Shown: positions 34,731-46,785, numbered from the stretch's first letter. The stretch: DNA of 64,000 bases from Phycomyces nitens (GCA_022702545.1 JAHRBC010000007.1:2170001-2234000), one strand, 5' to 3'. Notes: generated by a model not told the origin, from the sequence alone. Made by a program: numbers and translations.

Positions 34731-36420
34731 TTACACGCAAAGTTTCTTTGGCAAAGAGATGACCAGCATCCTCTTCACGCCATTTCGGCTTGTGTGCACA
34801 GCAGTCGCAACTTCTAAGAGAAGGCGATGCACTGGCAAGATGCACTCATGACTGGGGGGAGAAAAGCCAGGTAAACATATATCAACACCTTCATCCTCAC
34901 GCGAACGATCATAGGACACATCATACCATCTCACAAAGGCGAAAACATGCTGGCTTTGATATGATTGTCGAGTTGGACAGGCAGAGGCAGAAAGATGCGG
35001 CGTGAAGTTGTGAATGAACATATACTGTATTTCGCCAGTATATGCTGTTTGATTCTCACCAGTGCTGCTACCAAACAAAGCTTGGACACAAGATCCACCA
35101 TTTCCAGAGCCATTGTGTCCACGATATACTTGGCCGAGGAGATTTATCGATTTCAGCTTCACGATCTGATTGTCAACAAACAGCAAAGAAGAAGTGGCGT
35201 GTTGGTAGCTCTCTAGCTCAGAAATGTCGTATGTATCCTTATAATACTCCAACAAATGAGGATAGTCGCCATCACTCATTGCTGTTGCCGACCTGGCTTG
35301 GAGAGGAAATGCGGTGGGAGGAAGAGGCTCATTACCCTTAATCGGGAACTCGGAATTTTGGGATGCTTCCACAACATTGATATAGTCATTCTTGAAGACG
35401 TCCTGGACAAATTACCGCATGTAAGTTGCCTCAAACCCGTTCTTTCCATTTGTGCTCACGTTCTTTAGCAATCTGTTATACCTCTCGAACCCAAAGAGCC
35501 AATAACCGTACACCGGTCCAAAATCATTAATGGGCTTATGAAGATGGATGTGCAGGTGCATATTGCAGGTGAGGATGTTTGGAGGATAGAGAAGCTCTCA
35601 CTCTTGGCAGAATTGTTGAAGGTGGTGATGGGCATTGTCAACATCCTGGAAGGACACAGATGGCTTGACAATCAGGCAGTAGGCATCCACAAAGTTCATC
35701 CAACTGTTAAACTTTTGACGCAGGAGAACGGGCTTCAACACAACAGGCGAGTATATCAGCACCCAAGATTTCCACTCGTCTGCCTTCATGAACGGAAATC
35801 CCCTGGCAATCTTTGTCTTTAGCGAACTGTAATCACTTGGCAGCTCCATGGTGTCTGCTATCTCCTGCATCACAAGAAGATAGGCATTGGACAAATCGCC
35901 GCCAGAGATCTAGTTCTCCACCATTCTCTCTTGGCGGTTCCCAGGAAAAGGTTATGCATGGGGTCCACAATGGTTGCACGGACAATATCAAGGTATTGGA
36001 GGCGGTGAAGCTCTGACCATCGTACACCATTTTCAATTTCGAGCTCATGCCGTTCAGAAATCGTCTGGGCATCTTTCCAAAGTTCTGCATGGCGTCTGTT
36101 GTCAACTGATGTACGAAGAGACCATTGTGAATAGTCAATTCCACGGAATTCCACCTGGTTTGACCCTTCTAACCGAGAGAACGTGTGTCTGCAGCAAATG
36201 AAACACCCTCCGTGTCCTTTGGCTCCTTTCACATGGGATTATCTCCGTATAGAGAAAAAGAAGTCTCAGCGCCGGGTTGACAGACTTGTGGCTGTGCTGG
36301 TGTCTGGTAACCATAGAAATAGCTTATGGCACATTTAGCAGCGCAAATTCTTGGAGTGGGGGCCAATGTTTTTTTAAAGAAAAAAAACGGACCGAGAGCA
36401 AAAGAGGCTTTTTGCAGCAT
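34731..36420 (-). pseudogene. Tnp2-like (CACTA/Plavaka-type) transposase relic
   Basis: Pieces in three frames on the minus strand follow the order of Tnp2-like transposases. First a degraded N-part (36420-36229), then RLQYLDIVRATIVDPMHNLF (~35960) with the DPMHNLFLGT signature. ADEWKSWVLIYSPVVLKP and DVDNAHHHLQQFC (35894-35598) follow, then NMHLHIHLHKPINDFGPVYG (~35545), and a C-terminal segment (35372-34731) starting MEASQNSEFPIKG. At least three frame changes separate the blocks, so no intact protein remains. No terminal CACTA repeats were identified. Confidence 0.7.
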
Positions 36421-37242
36421 AATCTTACAATGGTTTTTATTATAACCATTGGACGCTTCTTTTTACTCTGCATAATATTCCTAAAAACGCAGTCACATGA
36501 GATCATCAGTGCTCATGAGAATGAGCCTTTAATTGATGATCGAAAAGCACATGTTGGCAATCAGGCCATGTACTTTCTGATCAATAGACTGTTTTTAATG
36601 GTCTTTCTTTAATCCTAGATCTGTACTCTGTAATTGAACACCAAGAATTGAATAGTTTAATAGATTAGTCCAATTGTTCAGCAAAAAAAAAAGAAGAAGC
36701 ATCATTAATAATTAATGGCATCTTGAGCTGATTGCAGAATGTAATTGAGCCATAAGAATGCTCATTTCCATATAAATATATGCTTGGTTGTATAATTCAG
36801 CTCGGGATAAAAAAAAACAAGGTTCTTGATGGGACCCAAGACGGATTTATACCTGTTCATAATGACTGTATCCAACCGGCTGGAAAGTTGGTATTTTTAA
36901 CAACAGGACAGGACAGAACAGGACAGGACAGGCGCTTTCTCCGGGAATGCAACTTTAATGTGCTGTTCTTGGAATACAATATTATTACTCTCTTTTAAAA
37001 TAAATAAATAAAGGCAATGCTTGTGGTTTCTTGGGGTTTGGAAAATGTCTTTGAGAACGGCAAGGTTATTTATAGCCATTACAGATTACACCGTAATGTA
37101 CTTATTCGATCATAATTAAAGATGATGTCAATGGGTGTTGGAGAATTGGTTAAAAAAAGTTTATTTACAAGAACCAGAATATTATAATATAAAGAAGTAA
37201 ATCACTCATCTAAAAATGGATTCTTTATAAAGACGTGTTATC
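36421..37242. other. Intergenic spacer with pentanucleotide repeat
   Basis: No gene supported. An (AGGAC)n-type microsatellite lies at 36904-36932. Confidence 0.5.
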
Positions 37243-38515
37243 TTAGTTCTGGAGTTCCTCGATACGCTCATTGAACTCTGCCTTGAGGTCAGCGATTTCC
37301 TGCTCAAGCTGTGCGTTGGTGACATAGTCATTGTCACTGTCAGTGGTAGAGGCAGTGTCATTGTCAGTGGTAGAGGCAGTGTCATTGTCAGTGGTAGAGG
37401 CAGTGTCTTCTACTGCATCAGTGTGTTCTTCAGAAGCCAGCTTGGATTCCAGGGCAGTAAAAAATGTGTTCCATTCCTCAACAGTGGTGTAAGTGTCAGT
37501 GGTAGACTTGACGTCGTCCAACTGGGACTCGAGATCAGGATAAGAGTGGACTAGGGACTTGGTCATACGATCCCACTCGGCCTGGATTTCGGAGACATCG
37601 GGGTGGTCTTTGGCATACTGGATTGTCTCGGTCAAGATCTCCTTGACTTCACTGTCTTCTTCTGCAGAGGAGTCAGTGGCAGTCTCGCCAGATCCTTCGG
37701 GGGTCTGGTTAATTTCGGACAAGACATTGTTGACATGGGTGTTTCCGCTGTAATCACCGGGAACAACGCGCATGCAGCCATAAGCCGAACGACCAGTGTT
37801 ACAATCAACCTAGAGACATATTTCGTTAGATCTTTTATTATTTTTGCTATCAATAAAATAAAAAATACCTTGTTCTGGCAACAGCGAATGCAGTAACGGT
37901 TGTCGGCAGGCTCAACGACGTTGACAAAGAAATTGTAGCCAGAGCACTGAGCACCAACAGGCTTTCCATTACCTATAGACATGTTAATATCTCGTGTACT
38001 GATCACTTTATTATTATTATTATTATTGTATACCATGGTTATCATACTAAATGTATATCATATATATTTATAAAATAGTTAGTCAAATGTTGTATATTGG
38101 CATCTCTAGTTACCTGTCCTCCCTCGTCAGTGGGGATAAGGCCAAACAGCTTGGAGTTCATGTAGCCAGTGACCTGGACGTAGGTTGAGGTCTGCTCATA
38201 GTGGGCAACGGTAATAAAACCTTTAGGGAATGTCTTAACACCTGGAATCACGCTGGACTTTGTGCAGTGAGCAACACCAATGTCTTCGTGGGTAGCAACA
38301 TCAAGCTTGGGGCCAGGGGGCAAGAAGAAACAGAATTCGGTCTCGCTAACAAGCTTGACCAAGGGGTGGGATGTTGAATTCTTTGCGGTGGTGGTCTTTG
38401 GCTTTGCTGCATAGCTGACAGCATCAGTGGACAGCCATTCGCTGGACTGTGCCAAGGTGCTAGGCAACACAAGAGCCGAAAGTACCAACAAGGCTGACGA
38501 TGCAAGGAACTTCAT
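37243..38515 (-). CDS. Secreted cysteine-rich protein with microexon and acidic coiled-coil tail
   Basis: Four exons: 38515-38114, 38046-38034 (13 nt), 37972-37869 and 37809-37243, giving 361 residues. It has a signal peptide (MKFLASSALLVLSALVLPSTLA) and a central Cys motif. The microexon supplies YDNH, producing GGQYDNHGNGKPVGAQCSGY, followed by NVVEPADNRYCIRCCQNK. This module is familiar from a family of fungal secreted proteins sometimes labelled macrophage-activating glycoprotein-like; its function is unknown. The C-terminus is acidic and Thr/Ser-rich, with three tandem copies of a TASTTDND unit, and ends in a short coiled coil (NAQLEQEIADLKAEFNERIE). Without the microexon the phase of exons 1 and 3 does not match, which is the main support for it. 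A TATA-like TATAAAA lies at 38596-38602. Confidence 0.85.
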
Positions 38516-38595
38516 GGCAGACAGACGAGGGAATAAAAGGAGGATCTGTTTAATAACAACAATAATTAAAAAGAAAAAACGTTGAATCCCAATGC

Positions 38596-38602
38596 TTTTA
38601 TA
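38596..38602 (-). promoter_or_regulatory. TATA box of the secreted cysteine-rich gene
   Basis: TATAAAA on the minus strand, 81 bp upstream of the start codon at 38515, within GAATATAAAAGC. Confidence 0.4.
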
Positions 38603-39667
38603 TTCATTTTCTATTATTATTATTTTTACCCGTTCTATTTATCATACATCGTGTACAACATCTAGGTGAACTCCCGCCATTAAGAGGTGCATTTGAGTGG
38701 CGGTGCGATAAAAATAGGCTGAGGTAAAAGAAGGAGAATATAAATACATGCATCATATGTCTTTGGTTGTAAAGGCCTGGTTGATCTCTACAGACAATGA
38801 TTGTGTCTTTAATTAGTATTAGTATTAGTATCAGTATTACTATCTGCAGTCACCGTAACTTTTTTTTCCTCTTCTTCTTCTTGATCTCTCTTGATCTCTC
38901 TTGGCCAAGACTCCAAAATAAAAGCCTTGATCTTGTATCGTGGATTGTTGAAAAGATGTATATTTAGATGAAATTAAGTGGTTTCCCGAGTGGTTTGTTC
39001 GGAGAAAAAATAAAAATAATAATTATCTAAATACAGGCAAAATAAAAGCACGTTCAATCTCCTACTTTTTTTTATTTATTTTTTATTTTTATTTTTGCAT
39101 GTCGCCATGGTAACTATAAAAGAGTTGGATGTCAAGGAAAGGATTAATTGTTTATTTTAGATCAAACATATTTGGACATTCGATCATTTCTGTTCATTTC
39201 TGCATTTATGAACAAACATAAATATACATTTTTATATATATTTAGACATTTGATTCTATATTTGGGTATTTAACTCTTTTTCAATTATAAGCGATACGTG
39301 GCTTAGGATATAGTTTTTCCAGCTCTCTAGAAAGCTTGGCATCTCTTTATCCTTGGTATAGTGCGACCAAGGAGCAATGTCGCTATAAAGTCAAAATCAA
39401 GTATGGGTTTTGGAAAGTGGGTCATTTATATATATATATTTTTTAAAATGTTTGAAGCAAATCATATATCTATTTTCATTATCATTTTTTTTTAATGTCA
39501 GTGAAAAATTTAAAGTTTTTGTTACTTTTATTTATATATCCTTGATCTTGCTGGCAAAATCAGTCCAAAGGGAAGGATATGGTGGGGGAAATCATTATAT
39601 TTCAAATATCGAAATAGATTTTAGCAGAATTGATCGAGACACTCAAACAAACCATTTGATTTGTTAA
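38603..39667. other. Intergenic spacer, no gene seen
   Basis: AT-rich with long T and TA runs. A 85-residue frame at 39410 has no support. Confidence 0.5.
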
Positions 39668-40240
39668 TCAAAAGAAAATCCATATGAATGCTATGGATTC
39701 CCATAGTGTCATCCGTAGCATTATAGAAAACATTGGTATCGGGTCACCCTCAAAAGTATCCCTGATTTTGATGAGCGTGTTGGTGAATTCAAATGTAGAC
39801 AGATGGTCTCGATGGTGGTGACCCTCAAATGTCTTACAAGCTGTCTGGTTGCCCATGGTGACAATGTCTTCTTTAGGAATTACATATTTTAGTAAGAGAG
39901 GAAACAATAGATCTTGACGGCACTCGTTTCTCATCCGTGTATATACGAGTTTGCTTATCCAAATAAAAATAAATGAATTGTACGTAAACTGATCAAATTT
40001 TCCGGCTATAAAGAATTGGCAAGTAGGCCAATGCTGGAGTAAGATTTGCAGCTTATTGACTGGGAAAATGTATTGGTCAATATAGGCCTTGGTTTGATAA
40101 TACGGCGTCGCTTCATTCATTATTTTGGGTAGGCAACCTGAAATTATGGAATAAAACCCCAGAGAGCAAGCGATACCAAGAAGGAAGGCGAGCTTGCTTT
40201 GTAGCATAACAAGAGAAATGTTACTATTGTCTAGTGTCAT
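39668..40240 (-). CDS. Hypothetical protein, 190 aa
   Basis: An open frame with one possible hydrophobic N-terminal segment (LAFLLGIACSLGFYSIISG) and a His-rich stretch (EGHHHRDH, ~residue 142). I do not recognise the family. Composition is protein-like (few stop-prone codons, mixed charged residues), but no splice sites, domain or homologue in the window support it. It may be a small membrane or secreted protein, or a degraded gene. It lies between intergenic AT-rich sequence and a Tc1 relic. Confidence 0.35.
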   Translation of the reverse strand: MTLDNSNISLVMLQSKLAFLLGIACSLGFYSIISGCLPKIMNEATPYYQTKAYIDQYIFPVNKLQILLQHWPTCQFFIAGKFDQFTYNSFIFIWISKLVYTRMRNECRQDLLFPLLLKYVIPKEDIVTMGNQTACKTFEGHHHRDHLSTFEFTNTLIKIRDTFEGDPIPMFSIMLRMTLWESIAFIWIFF

Positions 40241-40689
40241 GGGATGATCGACAATTGGTTAAAGACTGATAGGTGGAAGTTGGCCAAGAAAGGTAATAAA
40301 CGAGTTGAGATGCTCGTCTGTCCCAAGACTGCTGAGATTGTATAGTATAAGATACTTACTAGATATAGAAAAAGATGAATTGTCGAAATAGCATATATGA
40401 ATTACGGGTGTGGATATTACAGACTCATAAGAAGAAAAAAAGTTAACATTTAGGTTCTAATGAATTAAGAAATAGGACCTCTTTAACTTTATCATTCTAG
40501 TCTTCTTAATTTTATATAGCAATATACTTAGAAGGACTTGCAAACAAACAAACAAGCAGAAAAAATAGTATTCTGTTGTGCTATTACACGCCTTTATCTC
40601 AGCAATGTGGTTTAGCATGAAAATAAAATATCTCTCACATCTACCGGTATTTTATTTCGCTTATGGTGTATTGCAATATCCAGCTTCTC
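40241..40689. other. Spacer, no gene seen
   Basis: AT-rich; nothing recognisable. Confidence 0.4.
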
Positions 40690-40990
40690 AAGTTTTTTTT
40701 TAATTGTTTGTACTCTTGCCATTGGCATGCGACAAAGACATGCTCATATATTCTCAATAGGGATGAGATCTAGGCTGTTTGGTACCAATACCATTACTGA
40801 TACGCCCTGAGCCTTTTTTCCACTTTTATCCAACCTTTGACTTTTGCATTTAACATTATATCCTCTTTATAAGTAGACTTTGCTGTTGTTTTCTTCCCAA
40901 CAAGTCCATATGTCCTTAGTGTTTAAGCATGTCCTTGATTGTCTTAAAGGGCCTACTGCTCCTGCCTATATATGATGCATTCAGACTTGG
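40690..40990 (-). pseudogene. Tc1/mariner transposase fragment (C-terminal part)
   Basis: On the minus strand, PNSLDLIPIENI followed by a stop matches the conserved SPDLNPIENLW end of Tc1/mariner transposases, with the Trp position now a stop. TYGLVGKKTTAKSTYKEDI lies upstream in another frame. Too damaged to be functional. It sits at the outer boundary of the left arm of the inverted duplication. Confidence 0.55.
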
Positions 40991-41579
40991 ATATCAACTT
41001 TTTTTACGTACTTTTCAAAAGCCCAAGACTTTTGCAAAAATGAAGTTATAAAAAATATGAAACTCACGTTGGGTAGCCATAACATTTGTTGATGTATTCC
41101 ATGGCTCCATTCTTTAATTAAATAGCTTTAACAAAAAGCTTTAGTGTTTTAAAGATTTGGTAGTAAGAGATGGTTACATAGCGGAGATAATAATTATATA
41201 TTTTCCAGTATGTCGGATGTTAAATACCATTAATCTTTTTACCTGCGGAGTTTTATCAAACGAAATTGAAACAAATTCGAACAAAAGTCGATAGTTAAAG
41301 CTAAATGCACAATACTCTAAAAGATATATGCCGTTATTAGAAGAATTGGCTATGGTCATATAAAATGGTGTTGATATAGATATTTACCCCAAAAAAAAAC
41401 TATCCTAGAAACAAAAGTATGGCCGAGAAATTGATCGAGAGATTAATAAAACTGTGGATTCCAGAGCGGTTGCTTGAAAGATTGGATATCTATCATTAAA
41501 ACTGTGATGAATCAATGCTTTAGAGTAGGAAGAATAGGTTCATTATAAACTACTATAGAATCGATTTGAATCATCAAGT

Positions 41580-42475
41580 TTAGAGATATTGTATGATATT
41601 ATTGTTTCTGTAGAGGTGGGGGAGGGGGGAATTGGTGACAAATTCAGTCCAATTGGAATGTGTTTCCTGAACAACCTTTTCAATCGTCCACCCCTTTGCA
41701 GCTCCTACTTTTTGAGTAATTGCCACCAAGGAGTCGTCTAGTGAATCTGGATTGCTGACATCTGATTCGAACAGAATTCTATCGTCAGGAATAACCTTTA
41801 TCAACTCATTCAATTTTATAGGTGGAAGTCTGGAATTGATAGCCATTGAAATTGAGGTATTGTTCCAGGAGAAGGACCGAATGAATGTATACATAGTCTT
41901 ATACAGGACTTATCGCCTTTTTTTTGCAGGTCTTGTGTGAAAGACTTAACAGGTGCCCTTGACTTTGGACACAATGGGTGCTTACTCCACGATTCAATTG
42001 ACGTGCTAATGTAAGCTATTTTTCCAAAATTGCCCAATTGATGTTCAATGGTAACTTGGACACTAGTTTGGCGTACACCTTGTCAGACAATTGATCCCCC
42101 CTGACATTAAGCTTGCCAAACGATCCGAACCAACCTCACCAACAAGAGCTGACGGGTCAGCCACCAGTCTATTGTAGAGATTTGTATGCCAAACATCAAA
42201 TGGAAAAGGCGGTTCCAATAGCGACACAAGCTCTTTCTTTCTCTCATATAGATTGGGGTATTTTAATGCAGACTCGTAATGACTATCCTTTGAGCCCCCT
42301 CCAATTGTCTTGCCGGACACCTATGATGGTAATGTGCCCAGTCTTCAATTGAGGAATCAGATCGAGCTTATCAATAGCATCATGAGGATGACAATGGGCA
42401 TCGAACATATCTGGAGATAGAGAGGCATCAAAATGTTTTCCAGTGTAATCTTCTTGGTTTATTTCATCCAATCCA
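41580..42475 (-). pseudogene. TatD-family hydrolase relic (left arm)
   Basis: Segments in several frames read as a TatD/Scn1-like metal-dependent hydrolase. They are the N-terminal metal-binding FDAHCHPHD (42471-42283), then PPFPFDVWHTNLYNRL...ALVGEVGSDRL (~42290-42063), a middle part ending PQFQWLSIPDFHL, and PDDRILFESDVSNPDSLDD near the C-terminus. The region that normally carries the PCFGxHPW motif is missing, and stops or frame changes break the chain. The right-arm copy shares the same breaks, so the gene was dead before it was duplicated, unless unrecognised introns explain them. Confidence 0.65.
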
Positions 42476-42532
42476 AATCAGCACATTGGTTATGAGTGTA
42501 TGAATGATGGGATGCCGAATGGGTTCCCATAA

Positions 42533-42585
42533 CCACTCTACTCCACTCCACTCCACTCCACTCCACTCCACTCCACTCCACTCCA
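42533..42585 (+). repeat. CCACT pentanucleotide microsatellite, about ten copies
   Basis: Near-perfect (CCACT)n next to the TatD relic. The equivalent place in the right arm (58474-58490) has only about three units. Confidence 0.85.
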
Positions 42586-42599
42586 ACTTCATCACTTGT

Positions 42600-43560
42600 T
42601 TCCATGGCCAACAATTAACCAGAGTCTTCTTTCACATCTAATATATCACTTTAATCGTACGTCTTATTATACAGAACTCTCACCCAAATCAGCACAGTAT
42701 CTCTGGAATACTTGTATTCTGTCTAAAACAAAAGCCTATCGACACACGACTTTGAAGTATCGAGTCTTGTTTTTTTTTTAAATAAGATCCCTAACCAAAG
42801 TTTGTTTTTATTATTTTTACATGACCTTGATCTTTAATTCAATATCAAGCATGTCTTTGGAGAATATTTATTATAATATATTAACAAGCGAAAAGGACAG
42901 TTAAAGTCAGAGGAATGATTTTGTTGGTGCTGTTGATGGTTATATGGCTACATCTAGTGCAGTTTCAATACAATTGGTATATTGTCACCAGCTGGGCCAA
43001 AGACTAGATTTTAATATCAAATATGGCTATGAGCAGAGATATAACATTGTAAAGATTGATATTTATTGATAATTCTTGGGGTATTTACCAGAATCTATAG
43101 TCCTAAAACGAGAAAATGGATGAGATTATGTTTAAAGATATTTTTTCACAAGTGTCACCAAGTGAGAAAACCATCAACTTTTGCATCTCTGCCAACTTGG
43201 TTTTATGGGAACAAAAAACAAACAAGTAACAGTCATACTTTTATATATTGTCAAGAATATTCCTTGTCTTAGAATAATGTTTTATTCAATTAAATCTCTA
43301 ATGTTTTAGCCTGGCATTTGATGAGGTTGGTACACTTTAGAGCATTGGATTCTCTGGACCATATTCTCTCAAGAAGCCTGTATGCTTAGTGGTGGATTTT
43401 ATGGGATAATATAACAGATGAAAATTGAGCTCGACAGAATTCTACCCTTAAAACACTGCTCCAAGATCCATACTAGAGTGTATAATTTGTCAAGCAAATG
43501 GTATTGGAATACGAGGGAGCACCAACAGGAGATACAGTACTACTTTTAGAGGATTATATT
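42600..43560. other. Duplicated non-coding spacer of the left arm
   Basis: No gene recognised. The sequence is shared with 57480-58460 in reverse. Confidence 0.5.
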
Positions 43561-43665
43561 ACCAAAAAAAACGCAATACAGGATTCGAACCTACGGCCCC
43601 CGCGACTGGCTGTTACACGATATGCCTGCTCATCACAACATCCGGGATATTCATGTCTCTATACA
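43560..43665 (-). other. tRNA-like sequence with B box and T run (left arm)
   Basis: On the minus strand GTAGGTTCGAATCCTGT gives a perfect pol III B box and a possible five-pair T stem. It is followed at once by TTTTTTTT, a pol III terminator. No matching 5' acceptor strand or A box is visible, so a functional tRNA is not claimed. The right-arm copy is at 57420-57490. Confidence 0.35.
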
Positions 43666-43910
43666 TTACATACTTAAACAAAATGACAATTGTGATAGAT
43701 ATCAACATAGGTCTATAAAGAGATTTCTAAGCCATTCTAAGCAATTGAGTAGTTTATCAAGTGGATACATTTGGTTATGTCTCTATCACTCAAAAAAGAT
43801 GAATATAATGTCTAGTACAACATCAAAAGCTGTATAAAGAGACCAATTCCAAGCTCATCTAAATCTCTACTCTCTTTCTCTTTCACTTTGCCCACAAACA
43901 CACATCCTAA

Positions 43911-45965
43911 ATGGCAACAGACGTCTTGGACAAGTACAATTTTATCATTGCTATAGGTATTGTAGATCTTATTCTAAAATATTCTAGTACTAATCAGAAA
44001 CGTATTAGACTTTGGAACCACTTATTCTGGATATAAAATACGATGCTCAAAGAACCCAACACTTGAAAAGCATGGGTACGTCTTGGATTAGAATACCATT
44101 TGCATTGATATCAATACTTACCCTTCACACTTTCACCTATTGAAATCGATTACTATAACCATCCAGGGATGACCTTAATGGCTGGGAGTCAAAGTTTAAT
44201 GGCACTACACTGTTTTATAAAAAGAGTTCCGATTTGATTTCTACAGAGAGAAACAAACCATCTGCGTATGGATGGAATGCTGACAATTACAAGGATGATC
44301 CTGAGGATGGATATTACGTGACCAACTTTAAACTATGGCTGGATCAAACTGCCAAAAAAGAAGATCTTCCTCCCCTACCATACAATATGTCTCCAACCCA
44401 AGGTAATCAAGAGATGATCTTATATACCCGGTTATTGATATCATGTCTTTAGTTATTGCTGATTATTTGAGTGGAATGCGCAAGGAAATCTTCGAAATGC
44501 TGGCTCATAAATATCCTGAAGATAATGACCCCTCCAAGTACAGATTCTGTATGGCGGTTCCGACCATGTGGTCCGCGGAATCAAAGAATATAATGAGAGA
44601 GGCTGCCATACTATCCGAGCTTATTAAAGAAGACGATTCACCAGATAAACTGCTGATTGTCGATGAAGCCGTTGCAGCTGCCTTGTTTGCCGAACATATA
44701 TCTCCTGAACTAGGTCTCTCTAGCGGAAACCTTTGCATGATTTGTAATGCTGGTGGTAGAATTGTAGACCTTGCCGTATTCGAAAAGGACAATTCATTAG
44801 GAGCAGGTGGTTTAAAGGAAATCACAATGGGAACTGGCAGTTCTTGCGGCTCAGAATTCCTGGACATTCGATTCAAAGACTTATTAAACGAAAGACTATC
44901 TAAGTACCATGGTTATAAGAAAAAAGATATAAAAGAAGTCATGTGGCACTTTAATTATTTCAAGGTAAAATAGGCATGGTATTGTATATTAAACAGTTGA
45001 AAATACTAATGAGAATGAAATGTTTATTTTGGACTGTTCTATAGAGAGTATTTGGTGATGATGATAAAGTTTCCGTCATGCTAAAAAATCTTAATGAAAG
45101 TTACATCGGTCTACATGACGATATCAGTGAAAAAGATGAATTCACATTGGATGAAATTCGTACAAAAGTATTTGATCCGGTAGTAGACAAAGTAATTTGT
45201 ATGATTGATAAACAATCCGAAAAGCTTAATGGGAGACATATTGATGCCGTGTTTATAACTGGAGGGTTCGGTCAGTCTCCATACCTTCAAAAGCGGATTA
45301 AGGATGTTTTTGAGAATAAAACGAAGCAAATCAAGGTTATTAAGGATGGAAACCAGGCCGTAATGGAAGGAGCAGCTTTATTTGGTGCCAACCCAAGTAT
45401 AATTACCCAACGTATCCTGCGCCGTACATACGGAATCAAGCTGTGTTTACCAGATGAAACAAAGGACGATACTAAACCACAATTCGACAAAGACAAATTC
45501 CATATGTATATTCGTAAAGGCCAGTCAGTCAACGAAAAAAAATGGTTCTCTAAAAAGATACATTGGTCAAACGATACGCTTCCAATTATATGTAAGATCA
45601 ACATTATACCTTTATTAAATTCAATCTAATAACATTGATCAATAGCTTTGTATGCGTACGATGGCGAGGAGCCAGTTCCTGAACACCCTACTCCTCAAGA
45701 GATTGATCTAGTTGCTATGATTGCCACTGAATTTCCAGTTGATACAAGAATAGGGGTTGACCGTGAAATTGCTATGGAGATGCGGTTTGGCTTGGACAGA
45801 ATTGAGGTCAAGGTGAATATTTCAGACACGGAATTCAAACATGACACAATCTGCGATGTTGCTGGAGAAACCCCAATTCAAAGCTACAAAGGATGTTGTC
45901 TACTGTCATTTTTTATAGAAAAGTTTAGATCTTTCAAGAACTATATAGCGCACATTAATGCCTAA
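43911..45965 (+). CDS. Hsp70-like (HSPA12-type) protein with altered phosphate loop
   Basis: Six exons: 43911-43956, 44009-44075, 44167-44402, 44453-44964, 45045-45591 and 45646-45965, giving 575 residues. An actin/Hsp70-fold ATPase domain is recognisable: phosphate-1 loop IDFGTTYSGYKIRC, an EAVAAALFAE segment, phosphate-2 region MICNAGGRIVD and adenosine loop FITGGFGQSPYLQKR. Family members are cytosolic chaperone-like ATPases without the canonical substrate-binding domain. Here the phosphate-2 motif, normally D-x-G-G-G-T-x-D, reads N-A-G-G-R-I-V-D, so ATP hydrolysis is probably impaired. The reading frame is intact and the splice sites conserved. A TATA-like TATAAA lies at 43833. Paralogue at 55041-57143. 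Confidence 0.85.
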
Positions 45966-46096
45966 TTATATTGGTTTCAATACTATAAAAGGACTATTTT
46001 ACAACAAGAGAATGTCAAAGGAAACAGTACCCATTCAATATTGACTATTTATTCTTTGGTTCTTTGCAATTTCTGCAATCATTCCTCTTTAACAGT

Positions 46097-46480
46097 ATGC
46101 CCAAAGTACAAGACTCTAAACCCACCAAGACAATCACGAAGCTTTCAGACTTGAGAAAGGGAATCTTTATTGGCCTTTGGATAAGTGGAATGAGAATTGC
46201 AGATATTGCTAGAGACTAAATCATTCCACCAACCACAATCACTCGTATAATTAAGAAATACAAAGAAATTGGGTCTGTTGCTGACAAGGAGCGTCCGGGA
46301 AGACTACATATACTTTCACCCAGAGAACAAAGACTTGTTGGTTTAATCCTCAAGAGAAATCAGCATCAGAACTCTGGATGACTTGACTCGTGCAATAAAG
46401 GGAAGAGACGGGAAAGTCTGTTTGTGCAAAGACTATTAGCACATCTTTGCACAAAATGGGTCTTTATTCCCATGTATAAT
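46097..46480 (+). pseudogene. Tc1-like transposase N-terminal relic
   Basis: Starts MPKVQDSKPTKTITKLSDLR and continues with a helix-turn-helix (FIGLWISGMRIADIARD), an in-frame TAA at 46217-46219, then PPTTITRIIKKYKEIGSV and RPGRL, the typical paired-domain-like GRP spacer of Tc1 transposases. Downstream sequence to ~46480 is frameshifted. Non-functional. Confidence 0.65.
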
Positions 46481-46785
46481 TCTTGTAAACTATTCCATGT
46501 CCAAAGAGCATAATTGCAAGCAATGTTCATTTTTATGATCCTTTAAATAAGTGGAATCAGCAATGCAGTCTGGTTTAGAGTGATGGACTTTATCCTTTTT
46601 GGTTAAGAAATGAAAATTATATTATACTCTGGGGATGTATCTAGATGGGACTAGACCAATTTTTATGCTGAATTCCATGGATATAAAGAGACTTCAAAGG
46701 CTGTTTATTGCCATTCTACAAGAATATTTTCAATATTGAAAATGATGGCCATTTGTATCAAATAAAGCAGTAATTTATCTCTTAA

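Larger units (their letters stand above)
40975..45990 (+). repeat. Left arm of large inverted duplication
   Basis: Corresponds in reverse orientation to ~55020-60050. Shared landmarks from outside in: GATATCCAAGTCTGAATGCA (reverse of ~40980), the SFNYRLLFEF exon fragment, TatD relic, CCACT repeat, tRNA-like motif and six-exon Hsp70-like gene. The arms end close to the Hsp70 stop codons (shared TTTCAATACT). Exon lengths of the two Hsp70 genes are identical in exons 1-4. Confidence 0.85.
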
